Below, one piece after another: positions 6,999 to 14,663 of a stretch of 64,000 bases of DNA. The notes beneath the pieces are model-generated. The model saw only the letters and a program-made list of their open reading frames with translations, did not search any database and had not been told where the DNA came from. This stretch comes from Paraplanobispora takensis (GTDB lineage Bacteria > Actinomycetota > Actinomycetes > Streptosporangiales > Streptosporangiaceae), in the NCBI RefSeq assembly GCF_016863195.1, contig NZ_BOOK01000029.1, forward strand, positions 147,900 to 211,899. Direction: 5' to 3'. Numbering within the stretch: position 1 is the stretch's first letter; each line of letters opens with the position of its first letter. Made by a program: the position numbers and the translations under genes.

Positions 6999-8273
6999 AG
7001 CCGGAGTGCGGCGCAGGCGCCCTCGGGGGTGCGGGCGGCGGGGTGGGCGCTGGTGGTCCTCGGGGCGGCCACGCTGGCGGTCGTGGCGTTCACCACGCCG
7101 TGGCGGCCGCTGCCCTCCGGCGCGCCGCCGGTCACGCCGGAGGCGGCCCGCGACTTCACCGCCGGGCAGATCGCCCGCTCGGCGGCCTTCGACGCGGTGG
7201 TGGGCCCGCCCGCCTACCTCTCTCTCGGCCTGACCCTGGTGACGGCCGGGCTGCTGGTGGCCACCCCCCTCGGCGCGCGGCTGCTGGGCAGGCTGAGGGG
7301 GCCGTGGTGGCTGCGGGTGCTGCTCGGCGTCGTGGCCGTGACGGTGGCCGTGGAGATCGTGCGCTGGCCGCTCGGCATGTGGCAGGAGACCCATCTGCGC
7401 GACTACGGCCTGTCCACCCAGACCTGGCTGACCTGGAGCGCCGACCGGATCAAGAGCATCGGCATCAGGACCGGGCTGACCGCCGTCATGGTGCTCGCCG
7501 TGGTGGCGCTCGCCCGGCGGATGCGGCGCTGGTGGATCCCCGCCGCGCTCGGGGCCTTCACCCTGACGGTGGCCGCCTCGTTCGTCTACCCGGTGCTGAT
7601 CGAGCCGGTCTTCAACGACTTCACGCCGATGGCCGCCGGGCCCCTGCGCGACGATCTGCTGGCCATGGCCGCCCGCGACGGCGTACCGGTGGAGGACGTG
7701 CTCGTGGCCGACGCCTCCCGCAGGACCACCGCGCTCAACGCCTACGTCTCCGGGTTCGGGGCCACGCGCAGGATCGTGGTCTACGACACGCTGCTCAAGG
7801 CGCCGGCCGAGGAGGTGAAGCTGGTCGTGGCGCACGAGCTCGGTCACGCCGACAACGGGGACGTGCTGTACGGCACGCTGGTCGGCGGGCTGGGCGCGGC
7901 CTGCGGGGCGTGCCTGCTCTATCTCGTGACCTCCTGGGGGGTCGTACGGCGCCGCAGCGGGGTGGCCTCGGTCGCCGACCCCGCCGCGGCGGGCCTGCTG
8001 ATCGGGCTGGTGAGCCTGGCCACGGTGCTGTCCGGTCCCGTGCAGAACGTGGTCAGCAGGCAGGTCGAGGCCCGCGCCGACGCCCACGCGCTGGACCTGA
8101 CCCGGGATCCGGCGATGTTCGTCGCCATGCAGAAGCGACTCGCGATATCCAACATTTCTGATTTGTCGCCGGATGTCGTTGAATATGTTCTTTATGCCTC
8201 CCATCCTCCGATACCCGAGCGCATCGCCATGGCCCGCTCGTGGGCAGCGCTGAACGGCCTGCCGGAGCCGTGA
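6996..8273 (+). CDS. M48 family membrane metalloprotease (CAAX prenyl protease 1 / Ste24-like)
   Basis: The 425-residue integral membrane zinc protease has helices near residues 15-32, 72-90, 103-120, 160-172 and 182-200, then the cytosolic-facing catalytic region. HELGH in LVVAHELGHADNGD is the zinc site. The downstream glutamate of RQVEARADAHAL is the probable third ligand, and two further membrane segments lie between them. Ste24/HtpX-like relatives process prenylated or misfolded membrane proteins; the bacterial substrate is unknown. The last ~25 codons before the stop use strikingly AT-rich codons, including two ATA (see findings). The stop overlaps the GTG of the mannosyltransferase by four bases, so the two are probably translationally coupled. 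Confidence 0.88.
   Translation: MSRSAAQAPSGVRAAGWALVVLGAATLAVVAFTTPWRPLPSGAPPVTPEAARDFTAGQIARSAAFDAVVGPPAYLSLGLTLVTAGLLVATPLGARLLGRLRGPWWLRVLLGVVAVTVAVEIVRWPLGMWQETHLRDYGLSTQTWLTWSADRIKSIGIRTGLTAVMVLAVVALARRMRRWWIPAALGAFTLTVAASFVYPVLIEPVFNDFTPMAAGPLRDDLLAMAARDGVPVEDVLVADASRRTTALNAYVSGFGATRRIVVYDTLLKAPAEEVKLVVAHELGHADNGDVLYGTLVGGLGAACGACLLYLVTSWGVVRRRSGVASVADPAAAGLLIGLVSLATVLSGPVQNVVSRQVEARADAHALDLTRDPAMFVAMQKRLAISNISDLSPDVVEYVLYASHPPIPERIAMARSWAALNGLPEP
8145..8213 (+). other. AT-rich, rare-codon patch inside the M48 coding region
   Basis: Between two ATA codons (8145 and 8211) the frame uses ATT, TCT, GAT, TTG, GTT, GAA, TAT, CTT and CAT, codons almost absent from the surrounding genes. It lies 60-125 bp upstream of the mannosyltransferase start and may contain a promoter-like element or slow-translation segment. 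Confidence 0.6.
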
Positions 8274-9523
8274 AGCGCACACTGATCGTCACCAACGACT
8301 TCCCGCCCCGTCCGGGCGGCATCCAGTCGTTCGTGCACGGGCTGGCCGCCTGCCTGCCTCCGGAGTCGGTGGTCGTCTACGCGCCCCGCTGGCCCGGCTG
8401 CGAGGACTTCGACGCGCGCCAGCCGTACCCCGTCGTGCGCCACCCCACCTCCCTGATGCTCCCCACCCGCGCGGTCGCCCGCCGGGCCGGGGAACTGGTC
8501 GCGCGCTTCGGGTGCGAGACGGCGGTGTTCGGCGCCGCGGCCCCGCTGGGCCTGCTGGCGCCGCGGATGCGCGCGGCCGGGGTGGGACGCGTCATCATGC
8601 TCACCCACGGCCACGAGGCGTCCTGGGCGCGGGTCCCGGTCGCCCGCCGGATGCTGGCCAGGATCGGCGCCCACGCGGACGTGGTCACCTATCTGGGGGA
8701 GTACACGCGGCGGCTGCTGGCCACGGTGATCCCCGAGGGCAAGCTGGTACGGCTCACGCCCGGCGTGGACACCGAGGTGTTCTCCCCGGAGACCGCCGCC
8801 GGACCGGCCCGGCGGCCGGACGGCGACCCCGGCACCGGTGCCCCCGCGGCCGCCGGTTCCGTGCTTCCCACCTCCGACGGCTCTGCGTTTCCCGTCCGTC
8901 CCGGCTCCGGGTCCGGGGATTTCACGATCTCCCGCGTCCTGGCCGCCCTCGGCACCGGGCCGGTGGTCGTCTGCGTCTCCCGGCTGGTGCCGCGCAAGGG
9001 TCAGGACGTGCTGATCCGCGCCTGGCCCCGGGTGCTGCGGGCCGTACCGGAGGCCAAGCTGCTGCTGGTGGGCGGCGGGCCGTACCGGGGGAGGCTGGAG
9101 CGCCTGGTCGCCTCCCTGGACCTGGGCTCGTCGGTGGTGCTGACCGGCTCGGTGGGCGCCGCCGACCTGCCCCGGTTCTTCGCCCTCGGGGATGTGTTCG
9201 CCATGCCGTGCCGTACCCGGCTGGGCGGCATCGACGTGGAGGGGCTCGGCATCGTCTATCTGGAGGCCTCGGCCAGCGGCCTGCCGGTCGTGGCGGGCTC
9301 GTCGGGAGGCGCGCCCGACGCGGTGGTGCACGGAGAGACCGGCCTCGTCGTGGACGGCACCTCGCCGCGGGCGGTGGGGGAGGCGCTGGTCGACCTGCTC
9401 GGCGACCCGGCCCGCGCCCGCGCGATGGGCCGGCGCGGGCGCGAGTGGGTGGCCCGGGAGTGGGGCTGGGACCTGGTCGCCGCCCGGTTCGCCGAACTGC
9501 TCGAACCGGCGCAGACGCCGTAG
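8270..9523 (+). CDS. pimB: GT4 glycosyltransferase, PimB'-like phosphatidylinositol monomannoside mannosyltransferase
   Basis: This 417-residue GT-B fold enzyme begins VKRTLIVTNDFPPRPGGIQS, the hallmark of GDP-mannose-dependent PimB' enzymes, which add the second mannose to phosphatidylinositol mannoside at the inner membrane face. Further support comes from GHEASWARVP, VVCVSRLVPRKGQDVL, LLLVGGGPYRGRLERL, and the C-terminal nucleotide-sugar region with EGLGIVYLEASASGLPVVAG. The loop after TPGVDTEVFSPE contains a ~45-residue Pro/Gly/Ser-rich insertion, probably species-specific. The GTG start is set by the GTGA overlap with the M48 protease stop. Function by family is fairly firm; other mannosyl or glucosyl acceptors remain possible. 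Confidence 0.85.
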   Translation: MKRTLIVTNDFPPRPGGIQSFVHGLAACLPPESVVVYAPRWPGCEDFDARQPYPVVRHPTSLMLPTRAVARRAGELVARFGCETAVFGAAAPLGLLAPRMRAAGVGRVIMLTHGHEASWARVPVARRMLARIGAHADVVTYLGEYTRRLLATVIPEGKLVRLTPGVDTEVFSPETAAGPARRPDGDPGTGAPAAAGSVLPTSDGSAFPVRPGSGSGDFTISRVLAALGTGPVVVCVSRLVPRKGQDVLIRAWPRVLRAVPEAKLLLVGGGPYRGRLERLVASLDLGSSVVLTGSVGAADLPRFFALGDVFAMPCRTRLGGIDVEGLGIVYLEASASGLPVVAGSSGGAPDAVVHGETGLVVDGTSPRAVGEALVDLLGDPARARAMGRRGREWVAREWGWDLVAARFAELLEPAQTP

Positions 9524-9572
9524 CCGCCGCCCGGCCCCTGACCCCGCGGGTCCCGCCGGTCCGGGGCCCGGG

Positions 9573-10477
9573 TCACCCCTTGGTGGAGCCGAGCGTGAGC
9601 CCGGCGACGAACTGCTTGTGCAGCATCTGGAAGACGATCAGCGTGGGCAGCGCGACGAGCACCGAGCCGGCCGCCAGCAGGTTGTAGTCGGTGAAGAACT
9701 GGCCCCGCAGGTTGTTCAGCGCGCTGGTCACCGGGAGCTTGTCGCCCGAGGACATCAGGACCAGGGCCCACAGGAAGTCGTTGTACATCCAGGTGAACTG
9801 GAGCGTGCCCAGCGCGGCCAGCGCCGGGCGGCACAGCGGCAGCGTCAGCTGCCAGTAGCGCCGCCACACGCCGGCCCCGTCCACCATGGCCGCCTCGGAG
9901 ATCCCCTCCGGGATCGTGCTCATGAAGTTGGCCAGCACGAAGACGCAGAACCCGAACTGGAAGCCCACGTGGACCAGGATCAGCCCCAGGTAGGAGTCGT
10001 ACAGCGACAGCGAGTCCGACATCCACCACGGCAGCGGCACCATCGTGTAAACCGTGTAGAGCGGGGTGATGAGCACCTGGGGCGGCAGCAGGTTCCCGGC
10101 GGTGAAGACCACCAGCAGGATCCGGCGGCCGGGAAGGCGCAGCCGGGCGATGGTGAAGGCGGTGAACGAGGCCAGCGCCAGCGTCAGCGCGACCCCGGGG
10201 ATCACGATGATCAGCGTGTTGAGATAGTACTTCGGCAGCTCCGCCTGGGTCCACGCCTCGCTGTAGTAGTCGAGCGTGAGCGTCTCCGGCAGGGAGAAGT
10301 AGCCGAGCCGCGCGGTCTCCTCGTACGGCCGGAGCGAGGCGTAGACGGCCAGCGCCGGCGGGGCCAGCCACCCCAGCGCGACCGGGAAGAGGAAGGCGTG
10401 CAGCAGGAGGCGCAGCGGGAGGGCGGGGGCGGGTCCGCCGGGGCCGTCCGGGCGGGCTCGGTGAGGGTCGAGGTCAT
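9573..10477 (-). pseudogene. Carbohydrate ABC transporter permease (MalG-type), apparent frameshift near the 5' end
   Basis: The body encodes a typical MalG-type inner-membrane permease with the EAA loop EAAMVDGAGVWRRYWQLTLP and terminus FVAGLTLGSTKG. The N-terminus is split. ATG 10477 begins MTSTLTEPARTAPADPPPP in one frame. The continuation (LPLRLLLHAFLFPVALGWLA, first membrane segment) is in the frame one base away and has no ATG, GTG or TTG start between the upstream gene's stop and about 10205. The switch falls in the C-rich run around 10420-10436. Rejoining the frames gives about 300 residues, normal for the family. Either a base is missing from the sequence or the gene is inactive. It is downstream of the second permease in one operon with the binding protein. 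Confidence 0.7.
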
Positions 10478-10529
10478 CGGCCCTCCCCGGAGCGGCGGGG
10501 GCCGGTCTCCTGCGGGAGGCGGGCGGAGG

Positions 10530-11309
10530 TCATCGCTCCTCCTTGAACACCTGTGTCAGGTAGGTGACGATGAACCCCATCGAGATCACCAGCAGGACCA
10601 CCGCGATCGCCGAGCCGAAGCCGATCCGGCTGGTCTCGCCGACGATGTTCTCGGTGACCAGGACCGACAGCAGTTCCAGGCCGTTCCTGCCCTTGTTGAT
10701 GGCGTAGACGATGTCGAACGCGCGCAGCGCCTCGATGACCGTGATCACCAGGACGATGACGTTGATCGGCCGCAGCACCGGGAAGACCACCCGGAAGAAG
10801 GCCTGACGCTCGTTCGCGCCGTCGATGGCCGCGGCCTCCTTCAGGGCGGGGTCTACGGCCTTCAGCCCGGCGAGATAGATGATCATCACGTAGCCGACGT
10901 GCCGCCAGGCCGCGGCGACCATGACGACCCAGATGTTGATCGACGGATCGCCCAGCCAGTCGGTGTTCATCCCGGTGACCGCGTTGAGCACGCCGTAGTC
11001 CTGGGAGTAGACGAGCTGGGCGATGAAGCCGAGCCAGAGCACGTTGTTGCGGACGGCGGTCCAGAACGGCGGGTACTCGGTGGTCAGGTCGCGGTAGTTG
11101 TCGCCGCCGATCCAGCGCAGCTTGGAGATGCCGTTCCAGTCGGTGCCCGACAGCGCCACCGAGGCCAGCGTGGGGCCCCAGACCACGGCCAGGTCGACCA
11201 GGACGGCGATGCCCAGGCCGATCACCAGGACCACCACGTCGCGGGTGGAGTAGCGGCGGGCGCGCCGGGTGCGGCGGGCCGTCGCGGGGGAGCCGCGCAG
11301 CGCCGTCAC
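10530..11309 (-). CDS. Carbohydrate ABC transporter permease (MalF-type), shortened by an apparent internal deletion
   Basis: The 259-residue protein is a MalF-type permease with a first membrane segment (DVVVLVIGLGIAVLVDLAVV) and the EAA loop KEAAAIDGANERQAFFRVVF, ending in a membrane segment before TQVFKEER. Relatives have about 290-310 residues and six membrane spans. Here NNVLWL, which normally opens span 2, runs directly into GFIAQLVYSQDYGVLN, which normally follows span 3. About 35 residues seem to be missing in frame. That would change topology and probably destroy transport. The GTG start at 11309 overlaps the binding-protein stop by four bases, and the stop at 10530 overlaps an ATG. 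The deletion size is inferred from family knowledge, not from an alignment. Confidence 0.75.
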   Translation of the reverse strand: MTALRGSPATARRTRRARRYSTRDVVVLVIGLGIAVLVDLAVVWGPTLASVALSGTDWNGISKLRWIGGDNYRDLTTEYPPFWTAVRNNVLWLGFIAQLVYSQDYGVLNAVTGMNTDWLGDPSINIWVVMVAAAWRHVGYVMIIYLAGLKAVDPALKEAAAIDGANERQAFFRVVFPVLRPINVIVLVITVIEALRAFDIVYAINKGRNGLELLSVLVTENIVGETSRIGFGSAIAVVLLVISMGFIVTYLTQVFKEER

Positions 11310-12501
11310 CGGAAGATGTTCACCTTCTGCGCCTCGATGTCCTTCAGCAGCGCGTCGATGTCGTCCGGCTCGCCGATGAACCGCTGGAAGGCGGGGATCA
11401 TGACGGTCGAGGCGAAGTCCGGGCGGGTGTCGCGGTCGAGGAACTGGGAGATGTGGGCGGCCTGCGAGACCAGCTCGGCGCCGCGCTTCTGCAGGGAGCT
11501 GTAGCCGGAGGTGTCGGCCTTGGAGCTGGCGGCCAGCGTCCCGGGGTCGAGGCCGGTGGCGATGTTCTGCGAGGACGCGGCGGCGAAGTGCTTGAGGAGC
11601 TGCTTGGCCCCGTCCACGTTCTTGGCCTTGGCGGAGATCATGTAGCCGTCGACGGGCGCCTCCACCGAGTCCTGGCCGAACTGCGGGTTGATCTCGGGGA
11701 AGGCGAAGAAGTCCAGGTCGTCGCGCTCGTCCTCGGGGAACTGCTGGGCGACGAACATGCCCAGCAGGTACATGCCGGTCTTCTTCTGCTGCAGCGACTG
11801 GGCGGCCTCCTGCCAGGTGCGGCCGTTGGCGCCGGTCTGGTGGTGCTCCAGCAGGCCGCGCCAGGTCTCGAAGACCTGCTTGACCCTGGGGTCGGCCCAC
11901 GACTCCTTGCCGGCCATCAGGGAGATGTGGAAGTCGTAGCCGTTGGCCCGCATGTCGACGATGTCGAAGGTGCCCATGGCCGGCCAGCCGTCCTTGTCGG
12001 CGAAGGCGATCGGGATGAGCCCGTCGGCCTTCATCTTGCGGGCCAGCGCCGTGAACTCGTCGAGCGTCCCGGGGACCTCGTAGCCCTTCTCCCGCCAGAG
12101 GCTCTTGCGGTAGAAGACGGCCCACGGATAGTAGGTGAACGGCACGAAGTACTGCTTGCCGTCGGCTCCGGTCGAGGCGGCCTTGAAGGCCGGGGTGTAG
12201 TCGCCGCCGATCTGCTGCCACACGTCGGAGATGTCGACGGCCAGGCCCTGCTCGGCGAAGAACTGCATCCGGTAGCCGGCGAACCAGGTGAACGCGTCGT
12301 CGGGCGTGCCCCGCAGATAGCGGTTGATGTTCTCCTGGAAGGTGTTGCGGTCGACTGTGTTGATCTTCACCTGGGCCTGGGTGAACGACTTGACCACGGT
12401 CTCCAGCGACTTCTTCGGAACCTCGTCGGAGGCGTCGCCCAACGGGACATGGAAGGCGCGGGAGACATGGCCCGGCGGGACATCGGCGGTCGTTGGGTCA
12501 T
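11306..12501 (-). pseudogene. Carbohydrate ABC transporter substrate-binding lipoprotein with disrupted signal peptide
   Basis: From DEVPKKSLETVVKSF to KVNIFR at 11306 the frame encodes a full family-1 solute-binding protein (NTFQENINRYLRGTPDDAFT, WAVFYRKSLWREKGYEVPGT). The natural start is out of frame. AGGAGG lies seven bases before ATG 12501, which opens MTQRPPMSRRAM, a twin-arginine lipoprotein-like n-region, but that frame does not reach the mature protein. The hydrophobic stretch and lipobox Cys are absent. The in-frame extension upstream (to 12601) contains no signal sequence or ribosome-binding site. A small deletion with frameshift between about 12420 and 12470 is the simplest reading. 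Without a signal the receptor could not be exported. It is divergent from the GH42 gene, so the sugar is probably a galactoside. Confidence 0.7.
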
Positions 12502-12547
12502 GATGGTTCCTCCTGACCGGAACGCTCAGTTTCCCCCGATATCGCTC

Positions 12548-12568
12548 ACATTCTTCCACATGGAATGT
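12548..12568. promoter_or_regulatory. Inverted repeat in the ABC importer / GH42 divergent promoter
   Basis: ACATTC (12548-12553) pairs with GAATGT (12563-12568) across nine bases. It lies between the two divergent transcription units and is a candidate regulator site. Confidence 0.4.
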
Positions 12569-12601
12569 CCCTTTCATGGGGTTGTCAACGGATGTTCTCA
12601 T

Positions 12602-12614
12602 AACGATGTTCGTT
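12602..12614. promoter_or_regulatory. 13-bp palindrome before the beta-galactosidase start
   Basis: AACGA-TGT-TCGTT is a perfect dyad, 13 bases before ATG 12627; a related AACGGATGTTC lies just upstream at about 12588. A repressor bound here would block the GH42 transcript. No regulator gene sits beside it. Confidence 0.5.
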
Positions 12615-12626
12615 TATGGTGACATC

Positions 12627-14615
12627 ATGTATTTTGGCGGTGACTACAACCCCGAGCAGTGGTCGGAGGACGTCTGGGCCGACGATGTGGCCCGGATGCG
12701 TGAGGCCGGGGTCAACCTCGTGACGGTCGGGGTGTTCTCCTGGGCGTCCCTGGAACCGGAGGAGGGCTCCTACCGCTTCGGCTGGCTGGATCGCGTGCTC
12801 GGGCTGCTCGCGGACAACGGGATCGGCGTCGACCTGGCCACGGCGACGGCCAGCCCGCCGCCCTGGTTCTCCGCGTCCCATCCGGAGTCGCTGCCGGTCG
12901 ACGCCGACGGCGCGCGGCTGTGGCCGGGCAGCCGCCAGGCCTACTGCCCCTCCTCGCCCCACTACCGGGCGGCGGCCGTACGGCTGGCGCGGGCGATGGC
13001 CGAGCACTACGCCGGGCATCCGGCGTTGCGGATGTGGCACATCGGCAACGAGTACGGCTGTCACGTCTCCCGCTGCTACTGCGACACCTCGGCGGCGGCC
13101 TTCCGCGACTGGCTGCGCAAGCGCTATGACCTGCCCGGCCTCAACGAGGCGTGGGGCACCCGCTTCTGGTCGCAGGAGTACACCTCCTTCGAGGAGGTGC
13201 TGCCGCCGCGCAGGACGCCCAGTTTCCTCAACCCGGCCCACGATCTCGACTTCCGCCGCTTCAGCTCGGCCGAGCTGCTGGCCTGCCATCTGGCCGAGCT
13301 GGAGGTGCTGCGCGAGGTCACCCCCGACGTCCCGGTGACCACCAACTTCATGGCCGGGGTGCACTGGGAGATCGACTACTGGCAGTGGGCCCCGCACGTG
13401 GACGTGGTCGCCACCGATCACTACCTGCGCGCCGACGACCCCGACTCCCACATCGACCTGGCCTTCGCCGCCGACGTCACCCGGGGGCTGGCCGGGGGAG
13501 CGCCGTGGCTGCTGATGGAGCACTCCACGAGCGCGGTCAACTGGCAGCCGCGCAACATCCCCAAGACGCCCGGCCAGATGCGCCGCAACTCGCTGGCGCA
13601 CGTGGCGCGCGGGTCCGACGGCGCGCTCTTCTTCCAGTGGAGGGCCTCCCTGGCCGGAGCCGAGCGGCACCACTCCGGGATGATCCCGCACGCCGGGACC
13701 GACTCCCGCATCTGGCGGGAGGTGTGCGAGCTGGGCGCGGACCTGGGACGGCTGACGGAGGTCGAGGGCTCCCGGGTCACCGCCGACGTGGCGATCGTGT
13801 TCGACTGGCCGGGCGTGTGGGCGCAGGAGCGGCCAGGCCACCCCAGCGTCGACATGACCGCCCGCGACGAGATCGCCGCCTGGCACCGGGCGCTGTGGCG
13901 GCTGGGGATCACCGCCGACTTCGTCCCGCCGCACGGCGACCTCACGCCGTACCGGCTGGTCCTGCTGCCCGCCCAGTACCTGCTGGGGGAGACGGCCCGC
14001 TCGGCCCTGCTCTCCTACGTGGAGGCGGGCGGCACCCTGGTCGCCGGCGCCTACAGCGGGGTCGCCGACGACAACGACCGCATCTGGCCCGGCGGCTACC
14101 CCGGCGCTCTGCGGGAGGTGCTGGGCGTGCGGATGGAGGAGTTCGTCCCGCTGGCCGAGGGCGGCACGGTCACGCTCTCGGACGGGTCGACCGGCCGGAT
14201 CTGGCGCGAGCACGGCCGGGCCGTCACGGCCGAGGTGATCGCCTCCTACACGGCGGGCGACGCGGACCCGGTGGCCGACCCGTGGGCCCGCGTCCTGGAC
14301 GGGGTTCCGGCGATCACCCGCAACGCCCGCGGCGGCGGCGCGGCCTGGTACCTCTCCACCCGCCTCGACGACCCCTCCCTGATCCGCCTGCTCACCCGGA
14401 TCACGGGCGAGGCGGGGGTGCGCCCCGCGCCGGGCGCGGTAACGGGCCTGGAGCTGGTACGGCGCGCGCACCCGGGCGGCCCGTCCTACCTGTTCGCGAT
14501 CAACCACGGCGCCGACGCCGCCCCGCTGGAGGCCGCTGGCCTCGACCTGCTCACCGGGGAGCCCTTCCCGGGCACCGTACCCGCGGGCGGCGTCGCCGTG
14601 ATCAAGGAGTCCTGA
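12627..14615 (+). CDS. Glycoside hydrolase family 42 beta-galactosidase
   Basis: The 662-residue enzyme hydrolyses terminal beta-galactosides by a retaining mechanism. MYFGGDYNPEQW opens the TIM barrel. The acid/base Glu is residue 142 in HIGNEYGCH, and the nucleophile is Glu298 in LLMEHSTSAVNWQPRN. Cysteines in CHVSRCYCD match the zinc cluster of many GH42 enzymes. The trimerisation domain (about 390-590) and small beta domain follow. There is no signal peptide, so it acts on imported sugar. ATG 12627 starts the conserved MYFGGDYNP; in-frame ATGs at 12576 and 12606 add residues that families lack. The gene looks intact although the divergent importer is damaged. Length is normal for the family. 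Confidence 0.92.
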   Translation: MYFGGDYNPEQWSEDVWADDVARMREAGVNLVTVGVFSWASLEPEEGSYRFGWLDRVLGLLADNGIGVDLATATASPPPWFSASHPESLPVDADGARLWPGSRQAYCPSSPHYRAAAVRLARAMAEHYAGHPALRMWHIGNEYGCHVSRCYCDTSAAAFRDWLRKRYDLPGLNEAWGTRFWSQEYTSFEEVLPPRRTPSFLNPAHDLDFRRFSSAELLACHLAELEVLREVTPDVPVTTNFMAGVHWEIDYWQWAPHVDVVATDHYLRADDPDSHIDLAFAADVTRGLAGGAPWLLMEHSTSAVNWQPRNIPKTPGQMRRNSLAHVARGSDGALFFQWRASLAGAERHHSGMIPHAGTDSRIWREVCELGADLGRLTEVEGSRVTADVAIVFDWPGVWAQERPGHPSVDMTARDEIAAWHRALWRLGITADFVPPHGDLTPYRLVLLPAQYLLGETARSALLSYVEAGGTLVAGAYSGVADDNDRIWPGGYPGALREVLGVRMEEFVPLAEGGTVTLSDGSTGRIWREHGRAVTAEVIASYTAGDADPVADPWARVLDGVPAITRNARGGGAAWYLSTRLDDPSLIRLLTRITGEAGVRPAPGAVTGLELVRRAHPGGPSYLFAINHGADAAPLEAAGLDLLTGEPFPGTVPAGGVAVIKES

Positions 14616-14637
14616 CCGGAACGCGCCGCCGTACCCC

Positions 14638-14653
14638 GCCTGACGCCTCAGGC
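14638..14653. terminator. Short convergent terminator-like hairpin
   Basis: GCCTGA (14638-14643) pairs with TCAGGC (14648-14653) around a four-base loop and is followed by TTT on the plus strand. It lies between the convergent GH42 and acyl-CoA ligase genes. Confidence 0.4.
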
Positions 14654-14663
14654 TTTCCTCGTC

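Noticed and set aside
9192..11504. Plus-strand frame of 770 codons across the ABC importer
   Set aside because: Antisense to genes with clear permease motifs; the translation is repetitive Gln/Arg/Gly/Val sequence without a domain.
12585..14507. Minus-strand frame of 640 codons over the GH42 gene
   Set aside because: Shadow of the GH42 gene. Its composition follows the complementary codons, and there is no plausible start.
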